From the NCBI GenBank assembly GCA_047971925.1, contig JBKEAC010000104.1, positions 1-31,601 of the forward strand: a DNA stretch of 31,601 nt, read 5' to 3'. The DNA comes from JBKEDC01 sp047971925. Lineage in GTDB: Bacteria; Bacteroidota; Bacteroidia; Bacteroidales; Prolixibacteraceae. The notes below the pieces were generated by a model that ran no database searches, was not told where the DNA came from, and worked only from the letters and a program-made list of their open reading frames with translations. Below, piece by piece: positions 7,275 through 15,338 of this stretch. A program made the position numbers and the translations under genes. Each line of letters opens with the position of its first letter. Within the stretch, counting starts at the first letter, position 1.

Positions 7275-8396
7275 ATGAATAAACGAATATTATCAGTAGC
7301 TCTTCTACTTGCAGCTTTTGCTTGTACACCAACTGAAAAAAAAGACCCCCTAGCGCTTGACAAAGCGAACTTCGAAACAACTATCGACGGAAAAACAACG
7401 CAGTTTTTTGAACTCACCAACGCCAATGGAATGAAAGTTGCCCTTTCAAACTATGGAGCCCGCATTTTATCGGCTTGTGTGCCCGATAAAGATGGCAAAA
7501 TGGCCGATGTTATTCTTGGTTTCTCTTCTTTAGAAGGATACAAAACCAATGAATATAATGCGCTGATTGGTCCTTATGCAAACCGAATTAACGATGGTGC
7601 TTTCAAAATCGATAGCATTACGTATATCCTTTCAACTGCCGACAATGGCAACTGTTTGCACAATGGCGCTGTTGGTTTCAAACATAGCATCTTCAACGCT
7701 GTTCAAAATGGCAATTCTGTGGTAATGACTATCAACAGTGCCGATGGTGAATTTGGATTCCCTGGCAATAAAACAGTGAAAATTACTTACACTCTCACTG
7801 ATGATAACGCCATTCAAATGGATTACGAAGCTACAAGCGACAAAGCTTGTCCGTTCAACTTAACAAATCATGCTTATTTCAACTTGCGTGGTGAAGGAAA
7901 TGGCGACATCTTAGCTCATGAAATGTTCATCGATGCCGATTCAACAACTGTTGTCAATGCTGAACTTATTCCTACAGGTGAAATTGTTTCAATTAAAGGA
8001 ACTGATATGGATTTCACCACTCCAACTGTTATTGGAAACCGTATTAATTCTGACATGGAAGCCTTGAAACTTGGTAATGGCTACGACCATAACTATATCT
8101 TGAATAAAGATCAAAACGGAAACGCAATGACTTTGGCTGCTCGTGTGGTTGAACCCGAATCGGGACGTGTGCTTGAAGTACTTACTACCGAACCAGCCAT
8201 TCAATTCTATGCTGGAAACTTCCAAGATGGAACACTTACAGGAAAAGGTGGAAACAAATATGCTTTCCGCACTGGTTTCTGCCTAGAAACCCAACACTAT
8301 CCCGATTCTCCAAATCATGCAAATTTCCCAAGCACAATCCTTAATGCTGGCGATACCTTGAAAACAACTACTATCTATAAGTTTTCTGTGAAATAA
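7275..8396 (+). CDS. galM: Aldose 1-epimerase (mutarotase), exported lipoprotein
   Basis: 373 aa. Interconverts alpha and beta anomers of aldoses. Residues 1-17 are a lipoprotein signal: MNKR, a hydrophobic stretch, then AAFAC with C17 as lipidation site. The mature protein is therefore on the outer side of a membrane, unlike the cytoplasmic E. coli GalM. Family residues are present: H129 in CLHNG, the catalytic acid H199 in NLTNHAYFNL and the catalytic base E338 in CLETQHYPDSPN. It follows araB by 128 bp in the same orientation, which suggests it prepares arabinose released from polysaccharide for the symporter; that link is inference. Transcription ends at the long terminator 8407-8455. Confidence 0.93.
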   Translation: MNKRILSVALLLAAFACTPTEKKDPLALDKANFETTIDGKTTQFFELTNANGMKVALSNYGARILSACVPDKDGKMADVILGFSSLEGYKTNEYNALIGPYANRINDGAFKIDSITYILSTADNGNCLHNGAVGFKHSIFNAVQNGNSVVMTINSADGEFGFPGNKTVKITYTLTDDNAIQMDYEATSDKACPFNLTNHAYFNLRGEGNGDILAHEMFIDADSTTVVNAELIPTGEIVSIKGTDMDFTTPTVIGNRINSDMEALKLGNGYDHNYILNKDQNGNAMTLAARVVEPESGRVLEVLTTEPAIQFYAGNFQDGTLTGKGGNKYAFRTGFCLETQHYPDSPNHANFPSTILNAGDTLKTTTIYKFSVK

Positions 8397-8406
8397 TTCA
8401 CTAGCT

Positions 8407-8455
8407 GCTTAAAAACAAAAAAAGTGCACCATGTGCACTTTTTTTGTTTTTAAGC
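8407..8455. terminator. Bidirectional terminator between galM and pepP
   Basis: A perfect 23-bp inverted repeat (8407-8429 with 8433-8455) with a 3-nt loop CAT. The arms hold GTGCAC at the top, 7 A/T then 5 A/T pairs, and GCTT at the base. Read on either strand it gives a hairpin with a T-rich 3' side, as expected between two convergent genes. Confidence 0.9.
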
Positions 8456-8460
8456 AACGC

Positions 8461-9852
8461 TTATCCTCTTTGAACAACAGCCTCAACATCCGCCACCTCA
8501 ATGGGTAATCTTTTCCCCATATACTCACCACCCGTGGCAGTAACTAATAAATCATCTTCCAATCGGATACCGCCAAAGTCGCGATATTTCTCAAGCTCCT
8601 CGAAGTTAATGAACGAGCTATTTGTTTTTTGAAACTGCCACTGATCAATCAATGCAGGAATAAAATAGATTCCAGGTTCGTTAGTCAACACAAAACCCTC
8701 TTTCAATTCTTTGCCTAATCGCAACGAGGCTGCACCAAACTGCGATGACGGACGTGTAATATCATCATATCCCACATAAAGCTGATTCAAATCTTCCATG
8801 TCATGCACATCGAGACCCATCATGTGACCTAATCCATGAGGCATGAAAAGAGCATGAGCCCCATGTTCAACTGCCTCATCAACATTTCCCTTCATAATAC
8901 CAACATCTTTTAATCCTTGAGCCAAAACCTTGCATGCCTCAAAATGAATGTGCTGATAAGTTACTCCTGCTTTAATTAAACTCGCTGCCTTGTTATTGGC
9001 TGCAAGAACAATTTCATAAATTGCTTTCTGCTGAGCTGAAAATCTTCCACCAACAGGCGATGTACGTGTAAAATCCGACGCATAGTGCATTAAGCATTCA
9101 GCACCAGCATCAACTAGCATCAGTTTGCCATCTTCTAAAATTCCATCGTGCTTGTGATTATGCAACGTTTCTCCATGCTGACTTAAAATAATTGGAAATG
9201 ACGTTCCTGATCCCATCGACCAGCTAATTCCTTCCATCTGACCAGCAATTGTTTGCTCTGAAACACCCGACCGGCACGAACGCATGGCATGCATGTGCAT
9301 TTCATAACCAATGTCCCAAGCCTTCTTTAACTCTTCGATTTCTTCCTTCTCCTTAATTTCTCGTTGAGCAATGACCGCTTTCACCAACTCCAATGAACTC
9401 TCCTCCTTCTGCATTGCCGGAGCAATACCTAATAAGTCTTGAAGTAATAGTTTATTTTCAGCTCGATAAGGAGGTAGAAAATGTATCTTGCGCTTCTGCG
9501 CACGAGCCTTCTCAATATACGCAAATAAATCCTCATAAGGAGCTGTTTTGCTACATCCAACACGCGAAGCATTTTCAGCAATCGAAACTTGAGGTCCCAT
9601 CCAAATGATGTCATCCATACTTGCATCGTTGCCAAAGATTATTTTATCGACATTGTCAACATCAATAATAGCAGCTAAACCCGGAAAATCGAGCCCAAAA
9701 TAATATAGAAAACTACTATCTTGCCGCCAATGATAAATATTACTCGGATAATTCAACGGAACATCAACATTTCCTAGTAATAAAATGATACCATCGCTCA
9801 CTGTCTCTGCTAAGCGACTTCTTCGTTTAATGTACGTTTCCTTTGCAAACAT
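8461..9852 (-). CDS. pepP: Xaa-Pro aminopeptidase (M24B metallopeptidase)
   Basis: 463 aa. Removes the N-terminal residue from peptides with proline in position two; cytoplasmic, dinuclear metal enzyme. Residues about 1-160 are the N-terminal creatinase-type domain and about 170-440 the pita-bread catalytic domain. All five metal ligands are visible: D248 in LVDAG, D260 in SDFTRT, H343 in HGLGHMMG, E392 in NEPGIYF and E432 in IRLEDD. H339 and H350 are conserved active-site histidines. It lies 18 bp after the MFS permease gene on the same strand, so it is probably the last gene of the 12758-8461 unit, ended by the bidirectional terminator. Confidence 0.94.
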   Translation of the reverse strand: MFAKETYIKRRSRLAETVSDGIILLLGNVDVPLNYPSNIYHWRQDSSFLYYFGLDFPGLAAIIDVDNVDKIIFGNDASMDDIIWMGPQVSIAENASRVGCSKTAPYEDLFAYIEKARAQKRKIHFLPPYRAENKLLLQDLLGIAPAMQKEESSLELVKAVIAQREIKEKEEIEELKKAWDIGYEMHMHAMRSCRSGVSEQTIAGQMEGISWSMGSGTSFPIILSQHGETLHNHKHDGILEDGKLMLVDAGAECLMHYASDFTRTSPVGGRFSAQQKAIYEIVLAANNKAASLIKAGVTYQHIHFEACKVLAQGLKDVGIMKGNVDEAVEHGAHALFMPHGLGHMMGLDVHDMEDLNQLYVGYDDITRPSSQFGAASLRLGKELKEGFVLTNEPGIYFIPALIDQWQFQKTNSSFINFEELEKYRDFGGIRLEDDLLVTATGGEYMGKRLPIEVADVEAVVQRG

Positions 9853-9870
9853 CTTTATCTATTTTAAAGG

Positions 9871-11205
9871 TTAATCTTTAATAACTTCTTGCGGATTGAC
9901 TGTCCTCAACGCCAACACAAAGGCAAGCACACACACCAACACGCACACCATTGCGGCATAGCCATACGAGCCCAAATAGCTTAACGAACTGCTAAATAAA
10001 ATCGGACCAATTGCACTCAAGAAAACCACAAGCGACATGCTAAAACCACTAATTGCACCCAAATTCTCTCTACCAAAAAAACGTGGCCATGCAATGCTTA
10101 TTAATAGCGAATACAAACCCGTTGAAACTCCATAAGTCAATATTAATCCGATATATGCTCCTTGACTTCCTAACAATGCTAAGCACAAGTTAAAGCCTGC
10201 CATTGCTAACAAAAAAACAAGCAAAAACCACTTCAAGCGAATCTGATCGCTCAAATAGCCTCCCGCTAAAGTAACTATTGTTGAAATAATAGCTGCCGGA
10301 AAAAACACAAAAAGAGCATCTTCTCTCCACATTCCGGCTTTCTCAAAAATAGAAATAACATTAAATGTAAAGCCCGTGACAATCATAGCATAAATTGCCA
10401 TCGGAATGGCATAAATCCAGAAAATAAGCGTGTGCCTTGCCTCCGACAAGCTGAACTGCTTCTTCACCATCAACTGCAAATCTTTATTTTCATGCATTGC
10501 CTCGTAATTGCCATCAGGTTTCAAACCACAATCTTCCGGATTATCTCTAAAGAATATGAAGGCAACTAATACAAAGAAAAATATCGAAAACAACCCAACA
10601 TAAATCCACGCATTGCGCCAGCCTAGTTGCATAATGAGCTTATCGAAAAACAACGGAACTAACGAAAATCCAACCGCCACAAAAACATTGCTCACACCAC
10701 TAGCCCAACCGCGTCGTAGAACAAACCACTTCATAATCATGTTGCGAGAAACAACAGTTAGTGCACCTTGACCTGCCAACCGAAGTACAAAGAATCCGAA
10801 ACCTAACACCAAAAAACCAACCCAAAGACTTTCTTTAGGCAAATGAAGTTGTGCCCGAAAATATTGAGCAATGATATCCGATTGGCTCATGTATATCAAA
10901 ACCAATCCTAAAAGTACGCCTGCCAACATGGAAACCCAACGAGCTCCCCAACGATCATAAAGCCTGCCAACCGATGTTAACACCAACGAACTAACAATGG
11001 TGCCTGCCATGTAGCACAAACTGAGCTGGTCGCGACTGATGTCAAACACCCCTATCAGATAATCAGTGAACGTTGAAACTCCCGATGTCTGACCCGGACT
11101 GCTCATGAGAACTCCAAAGGTACCAACCATTAAAATGACCCAACCATAGAAGAAACTAAGCTGCGAAGGGGCAAACGGAAAATTATTTAGCTTTACTTTT
11201 ATCAC
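9871..11205 (-). CDS. MFS permease, 12 TM (monocarboxylate or oxalate/formate type)
   Basis: 444 aa with about 12 hydrophobic segments in two groups of six and a cytoplasmic loop around residues 200-240. Features seen: FYGWVILMVGTFGVL at the first helix, the MFS motif A variant GRLYDRWGARW between helices 2 and 3, and a second-half repeat GGYLSDQIRLKW. The first helix followed by PGQTSGVSTF resembles the monocarboxylate and oxalate/formate antiporter branch of the major facilitator superfamily. Substrate unknown. It follows the GT2 gene by 26 bp and precedes pepP by 18 bp; a peptide or amino-acid related substrate is possible from the neighbour but not shown. Confidence 0.85.
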   Translation of the reverse strand: MIKVKLNNFPFAPSQLSFFYGWVILMVGTFGVLMSSPGQTSGVSTFTDYLIGVFDISRDQLSLCYMAGTIVSSLVLTSVGRLYDRWGARWVSMLAGVLLGLVLIYMSQSDIIAQYFRAQLHLPKESLWVGFLVLGFGFFVLRLAGQGALTVVSRNMIMKWFVLRRGWASGVSNVFVAVGFSLVPLFFDKLIMQLGWRNAWIYVGLFSIFFFVLVAFIFFRDNPEDCGLKPDGNYEAMHENKDLQLMVKKQFSLSEARHTLIFWIYAIPMAIYAMIVTGFTFNVISIFEKAGMWREDALFVFFPAAIISTIVTLAGGYLSDQIRLKWFLLVFLLAMAGFNLCLALLGSQGAYIGLILTYGVSTGLYSLLISIAWPRFFGRENLGAISGFSMSLVVFLSAIGPILFSSSLSYLGSYGYAAMVCVLVCVLAFVLALRTVNPQEVIKD

Positions 11206-11231
11206 TCCAACTTATTCTTGCTAACTACTCC

Positions 11232-12212
11232 TCAAATTAACTTCTCATCTATCAGATATTTATTCCTCGCCGATGATTGGCGAGAGACTAACTCGGCAAT
11301 GAAACCTGTCATGAACAACTGACAACCGATAATCATGCCTACTAAAGCAATGTAAAAAAACGGACTATCAGTAACCAACGGTGCTCGCAAACCTCGATGA
11401 ATAACCAACAACTTATCGATACCCATCCAGCTTGCCGACAACACGCCTAAAAAGAAAAACACAAAACCCAACACACCAAAAAAATGCATAGGGCGCTTAC
11501 TAAACTTAGCTATAAATATAACCGACAATAAATCGAGCGGACCACGAATGAAACGCTCCATACCAAATTTAGTCGTGCCATATTTGCGCTCCTGATGAAT
11601 AACAACCTTCTCCCCAATCTTCTTAAAACCTGCCCACTTGGCTATCACTGGAATATAACGATGCATATCGCCATAAACCTCAATGCTTCGCACAACTTGC
11701 AAACGATAAGCTTTCAAGCCACAATTGAAATCATGCAACTTAATGCCCGACGCTTTACATGCAAACCAATTAAAAATCTTACTCGGAATATTCTTCGAAA
11801 AAACAGGATCATAGCGCTTCCTCTTCCAGCCCGAAACCAAATCATAGCCATCTTCTTCAATCATTCGATAAAGTTCAGGTAGCTCATCGGGACTATCTTG
11901 CAAATCAGCATCCATCGTTATCACTACCTTGCCCACAACTTCCTGAAAACCGGTGTGCAATGCCGCCGATTTACCATAGTTTCGGCGAAACTTTATCCCT
12001 TTCACAGCACTATTCTGCTCTCGCAATTGCTCAATCACCCGCCATGATTCATCAGTACTACCATCATCGATGAACAACAACTCATAACTCAATCCATGAG
12101 CAACCAAAACACGTTGAATCCATGCTGAAAGTTCCGGAATAGACTCCGCCTCATTTAGCAAAGGAACAATAATCGAAATATCTAAACCCTGCGACTGACT
12201 GTGTTCACTCAT
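11232..12212 (-). CDS. GT2 glycosyltransferase with two C-terminal TM helices (polyprenyl-phosphate sugar synthase type)
   Basis: 326 aa. Residues 11-230 are a GT-A domain: nucleotide-binding FIDDGSTDESW (47-57) and the DxD motif DADLQD (101-106), then SGWKRKRYDP and NCGLKAYR typical of the GtrB/DPM1 branch. Two membrane helices follow at about 242-264 and 284-306. Proteins of this branch move a sugar from a nucleotide donor to undecaprenyl phosphate on the inner face of the cytoplasmic membrane for later use in surface glycans. The DUF4199 gene is 30 bp upstream; I have seen this pairing as recurrent in Bacteroidota. Donor sugar cannot be told from sequence. Confidence 0.9.
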   Translation of the reverse strand: MSEHSQSQGLDISIIVPLLNEAESIPELSAWIQRVLVAHGLSYELLFIDDGSTDESWRVIEQLREQNSAVKGIKFRRNYGKSAALHTGFQEVVGKVVITMDADLQDSPDELPELYRMIEEDGYDLVSGWKRKRYDPVFSKNIPSKIFNWFACKASGIKLHDFNCGLKAYRLQVVRSIEVYGDMHRYIPVIAKWAGFKKIGEKVVIHQERKYGTTKFGMERFIRGPLDLLSVIFIAKFSKRPMHFFGVLGFVFFFLGVLSASWMGIDKLLVIHRGLRAPLVTDSPFFYIALVGMIIGCQLFMTGFIAELVSRQSSARNKYLIDEKLI

Positions 12213-12242
12213 TTTATCTTATTTTGAACCTAAAATTGCATC

Positions 12243-12758
12243 TCAAACATTCACCGAATCACGCTTCGTATAAATCGATGTAATCAACGAAATGAAAAAA
12301 CCTGTAATCAATGAACTTATTATAAAAGAAATAATAATCAAAACCGGACTAATTCCTCCTCGAATCGGATCTAACATCAACGCAACATCTGCATCGGGAA
12401 CTCCCAATTTAAAATAAACCGACTCAACATTCAATAGTATCGAATCCCACACGCTTGGCTTTAACTTAAACAAAACAACATAATAAACCGCACGAATAAA
12501 ACCAACAGCCCCCATCGTTAGCGTACCAACTTTCAACGCCATTGCATAGGAAATCGTTTTGTTTAAATAAACCTCACGATAAAATCGCTGCGCAAAAATA
12601 ATACCAAATACCTGAAAAAATAATACCAAAAAAGCATTCGATATTCCCCACCATTGAACAAATAGCAAATCCGATAACACGATTAAAACGCCAATAACTA
12701 AACCTGCATTTAAAATCGGATGCCAACACAAGCTATTTTTCTTAACTATTTCCATCAT
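12243..12758 (-). CDS. DUF4199-type small membrane protein
   Basis: 171 aa with four predicted membrane helices: about residues 14-32, 37-56, 77-98 and 134-158. The overall pattern (helix pair, FYREVYLNKTISYAMALKVG, then a long loop and a last helix ending in a charged tail) matches the DUF4199 family found in Bacteroidota. Function unknown. It is the first gene of a probable unit with the GT2, MFS and pepP genes and has a -7 box TATCTTTG on the minus strand at 12777-12784. Proximity to the glycosyltransferase suggests an accessory role in lipid-linked sugar handling, which is only inference. Confidence 0.75.
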   Translation of the reverse strand: MMEIVKKNSLCWHPILNAGLVIGVLIVLSDLLFVQWWGISNAFLVLFFQVFGIIFAQRFYREVYLNKTISYAMALKVGTLTMGAVGFIRAVYYVVLFKLKPSVWDSILLNVESVYFKLGVPDADVALMLDPIRGGISPVLIIISFIISSLITGFFISLITSIYTKRDSVNV

Positions 12759-12776
12759 TTAACTAGTTTAATTTCT

Positions 12777-12784
12777 CAAAGATA
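12777..12784 (-). promoter_or_regulatory. Promoter -7 box of the DUF4199-GT2-MFS-pepP unit
   Basis: On the minus strand the sequence reads TATCTTTG, a full match to TAnnTTTG, 18 bp before the ATG at 12758. The -33 region is weak (GCTTTTCG). The leader would be about 12 nt. Confidence 0.5.
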
Positions 12785-12828
12785 AACATTTCTCTCAAAC
12801 GAAAAGCATTTAATAAGATTTTTCCTTA

Positions 12829-13761
12829 TCATCGAAGTCGCAACTTCTTGCCCTTCTCAATTTTATATTGCTCATCTAAATCATTCATCTTATATAAATT
12901 CTTCAAACGAATGCCATAGCGTTGCGAAATAGAATGCATGCTATCGCCCGATTTAACCACATAACTCGTCTGCGAACGATCAGCCTTCTTCTTTTTCTTC
13001 TGAAGATAAACCACCTCGCCCTTCGTTAAACGATACGAATCAGGAAAATCATTATAATTATAAATCTCCCACAACTTCAAACCATAACGATCGGCTATAA
13101 CCTGCGGCGAATCGCCAAGCTGCACATAAACCGCCTTACAAGAATTAATCTCAACAACCCCACTTTTCCTACTCAATGATACCCCGCCTTTATCAACTCC
13201 TCCCGTTGAAGGCGCTGCTGAAACATCAGAACCCTTGCCCGACTGCTTAAAATCCTTCAGGCTCATTTGGTCATACCGACTCAAATCGTTCTCCTCAATA
13301 ATCTTTATCAGCTTATTGGCATAATTCGGATCGGTGGCATAACCCGCTTTCTTCAAACCATGAGCCCAACCCTTATAATCAGTCACCTTCAAATCAAACA
13401 AAAAAGCATAGCGCGAATTGCGTGCCAAAAAATCACTATGATCAGCATAGGAATCAGAAACCGAATCGTAAACCCGAAAACACTCATTGGGAGCATCATC
13501 ATTATATCGCATGCCCTTGCCACTCCAACCATGACACTTAATACCAAAATGATTATTCGACTTCAAACTCAACTCACTATTACCATTACCACTCTCCAAA
13601 CAACCCTGAGCTAAAGTAATACTCGCCGGAACTCCCGAACGTAGCATCTCCTCAACAGCTGCCCTTGCGTGCATCTGAATATATTCCTGACGAGTATAAG
13701 CATAAAGATTGAAATTTATGCTCAAAAACAAAACTATTACTACAAATCGAATACTTCTCAT
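12829..13761 (-). CDS. Secreted peptidoglycan hydrolase: GH73 glucosaminidase plus two LysM
   Basis: 310 aa. Residues 1-21 form a Sec signal peptide ending LYAYT. Residues about 24-165 are a glucosaminidase domain (GH73, FlgJ-like) with the putative catalytic Glu in CLESGNGNS (E56) and family blocks NNHFGIKCH and GWAHGLKKAGYATDPNYANKL. A low-complexity linker (166-205) leads to two LysM peptidoglycan-binding modules, 211-254 and 267-309 (YVVKSGDSMHSISQRYGI). It should act in the periplasm on glycan strands during wall remodelling. It is divergent from cdd, with promoter boxes that mirror each other across the gap. Confidence 0.93.
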   Translation of the reverse strand: MRSIRFVVIVLFLSINFNLYAYTRQEYIQMHARAAVEEMLRSGVPASITLAQGCLESGNGNSELSLKSNNHFGIKCHGWSGKGMRYNDDAPNECFRVYDSVSDSYADHSDFLARNSRYAFLFDLKVTDYKGWAHGLKKAGYATDPNYANKLIKIIEENDLSRYDQMSLKDFKQSGKGSDVSAAPSTGGVDKGGVSLSRKSGVVEINSCKAVYVQLGDSPQVIADRYGLKLWEIYNYNDFPDSYRLTKGEVVYLQKKKKKADRSQTSYVVKSGDSMHSISQRYGIRLKNLYKMNDLDEQYKIEKGKKLRLR

Positions 13762-13790
13762 GAAAAAACTACATTATTTTTTGCAAAAAT

Positions 13791-13821
13791 CATATATTTG
13801 GCGCAAGTTCACAAATATATG
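13791..13821. promoter_or_regulatory. Mirror-image divergent promoters for the GH73 gene and cdd
   Basis: CATATATTTG (13791-13800) and CAAATATATG (13812-13821) are perfect 10-bp inverted repeats 11 bp apart. Each arm holds a full -7 box: TATATTTG on plus (13793-13800, for cdd) and on minus (13819-13812, for the GH73 gene). The cdd start codon lies in the right arm, so its leader would be about 12 nt. -33 elements are weak on both sides. Confidence 0.55.
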
Positions 13822-14304
13822 ACAACAAAAGAAATCAAAATTCAACTAATGATTTATAATTCCGAAGCGGAATTGTGCCAAATCGACCAAGAATTAATCA
13901 CACTTGCACGAAAAGCATGCCTAACTGCCTACGCCCCATACTCCAACTTCAAAGTGGGCGCTGCTGTATTGTTATCTAATGGCGAACTTTGCTTCGGAAG
14001 CAATCAAGAAAATGCTGCAACTCCTGCCGGAACCTGCGCCGAAAGAACTGTTCTTAACTGGATTGGTGCCAACCGACCCGAACAAACAATCGAATGCATT
14101 GCCATTGCTGCCATTAATCAAAACAACGAAAAAGCTAGCGGATTAAGCCCTTGCGGCGTGTGCCGACAAGTAATTGCCGAATTTCAAAACCGACAACAAA
14201 AACCCATCCGATTGCTACTCGATGATAAAAATCAAATCACCGAAGTGAGCGATATTTTCGACTTGCTACCCCTCGGTTTTAACGCAAGCTCACTCAACAA
14301 ATAA
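13819..14304 (+). CDS. cdd: Cytidine deaminase
   Basis: 161 aa. Deaminates cytidine and deoxycytidine to uridine and deoxyuridine in pyrimidine salvage; Zn enzyme of the small tetrameric type. Zn site: TCAERTV (Cys and catalytic Glu) and PCGVCRQV (two Cys); substrate motif AYAPYSNFKVGAA. The open frame runs further upstream to 13669, but the first 50 codons would overlap the divergent GH73 gene and contain the promoter; the ATG at 13819 gives the usual family length and N-terminus. Convergent with the pseudouridine synthase gene, from which it is separated by nested inverted repeats. Confidence 0.95.
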   Translation: MTTKEIKIQLMIYNSEAELCQIDQELITLARKACLTAYAPYSNFKVGAAVLLSNGELCFGSNQENAATPAGTCAERTVLNWIGANRPEQTIECIAIAAINQNNEKASGLSPCGVCRQVIAEFQNRQQKPIRLLLDDKNQITEVSDIFDLLPLGFNASSLNK

Positions 14305-14319
14305 CTCCTTAAAGAAGCA

Positions 14320-14415
14320 AAACTTCTAAAGATTAGCATTCTACACCTAGCCTCTCTTTTCTCGAAACAAACCTTCAACAAAAGAGAGCCATAGAAACCT
14401 AAGCTTTAGAAGTTT
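14320..14415. terminator. Nested inverted repeats between convergent cdd and rluA-type genes
   Basis: Outer arms AAACTTCTAAAG (14320-14331) and CTTTAGAAGTTT (14404-14415) are a perfect 12-bp inverted repeat; an inner hairpin CTCTCTTTT (14352-14360) with AAAAGAGAG (14380-14388) lies between them. The position between two convergent stops suggests transcript termination or 3'-end protection from both sides, although no long T-run follows either structure. Confidence 0.5.
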
Positions 14416-14425
14416 CTCATTAAAA

Positions 14426-15127
14426 CTAAATTTTAGTCTTCTCCTTCAACTCTTGAATCTGAATCAACTCATCCCAAATCGGATCACGACGTGGCGGATC
14501 GGCTACAATCTTTATTTTCTCCTTGCGCACCGGATGAATAAACTCCAACTTCCTTGCATGCAAATGAATACCACCATTCTCATTACTCCGCTGCGCTCCA
14601 TATTTCAAGTCGCCCTTAATGTGGCAACCAATGTTTGCCAACTGAACACGAATCTGATGATGACGACCAGTTTCCAACTCAACCTCCAGCAAATGATAGC
14701 GATTCAAACTCGCCCGGTGCACATACGACAAAGCACACAAACGCGAATTCTTCTTATTCTTTCCCACAAAACTACGATTGCGCTCCTCATCCTTCCACAA
14801 ATAATTCTCCAAACGCGCCGACATCTGCTCTGGAAGCGAATCAACAACAGCCCAATAAGTCTTCTTAATCTCATCTTTTTGCAAAAACATCTCATTCAAG
14901 CGCGTCAACGCCTTACTCGTTCTCGCAAACAAAACAACTCCACTCGTGGGGCGATCTAAGCGGTGCGGCGAACCCAAATAAACATCGCCTGGCTTATCAT
15001 ATTTTTGCTTAATATAAGCCTTCACCTCATCAATCAGCGTAACATCGCCCGTCTTGTCGCCTTGCACAATCTCACCGCAATCTTTATTAACTGCAATGAT
15101 GTGATTGTCTTCATATATCACTTTCAT
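14426..15127 (-). CDS. RluA-family RNA pseudouridine synthase
   Basis: 233 aa. Isomerises uridine to pseudouridine in rRNA or tRNA. The family motif HRLDRPTSGVVLFA has catalytic D58; further blocks are KTYWAVV and the substrate-contact region ETGRHHQIRVQLANIGCHIKGDLKYG. There is no S4 domain, so it is a short single-domain member of the RluA/RluC/RluD group. Which nucleotide it modifies cannot be told. It lies downstream of panB on the same strand, separated by 211 bp that contain repeat copy C. Confidence 0.92.
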   Translation of the reverse strand: MKVIYEDNHIIAVNKDCGEIVQGDKTGDVTLIDEVKAYIKQKYDKPGDVYLGSPHRLDRPTSGVVLFARTSKALTRLNEMFLQKDEIKKTYWAVVDSLPEQMSARLENYLWKDEERNRSFVGKNKKNSRLCALSYVHRASLNRYHLLEVELETGRHHQIRVQLANIGCHIKGDLKYGAQRSNENGGIHLHARKLEFIHPVRKEKIKIVADPPRRDPIWDELIQIQELKEKTKI

Positions 15128-15177
15128 TTCTAACTCCTTCTCTAATTTCTAATCATTTATCAATCAACAACAATTTC

Positions 15178-15295
15178 TTGGGCGTGCCAGCATTTGCTCT
15201 GCCGCTAGCTCCCCCATGCTGTCGGGCTTTCCGTTCCAATCTTTTGCCTCGTTCCTCAGCAAAAGGATTTCCACTGCAATCCCTCACGCACTAAC
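15178..15295 (-). repeat. Structured dispersed repeat, copy C (core only)
   Basis: Read on the minus strand this matches the cores of copies A and B: CGTTAG-GCGTGAGGGATTG, GGAAATCCTTTT, AAAAGATTG, GGAAAGCCCGAC and a 3' end GCACGCCC. Stems: P1 CACGC 15285-15289 with GCGTG 15182-15186; P2 CTTTTGC 15241-15247 with GCAAAAG 15259-15265; P3 ATGCTG 15216-15221 with CAGCAT 15188-15193. P2 and P3 differ in sequence from A and B but still pair. It lies just after the panB stop in the direction of panB transcription, so it would be part of that gene's 3' region. Confidence 0.75.
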
Positions 15296-15338
15296 GCAAC
15301 AACCTAAAAAAAAACAAACAAATCGCTTTCAACCAAAA

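Noticed and set aside
13669..13818. Longer N-terminus for cytidine deaminase
   Set aside because: The extra 50 codons overlap the start of the divergent GH73 gene and the promoter region, and exceed the family length.
14453..14959. 168-codon open frame opposite the pseudouridine synthase gene
   Set aside because: The opposite strand encodes a complete RluA-type enzyme with catalytic motif; the shadow protein is low-complexity (rich in N, L, I, T).
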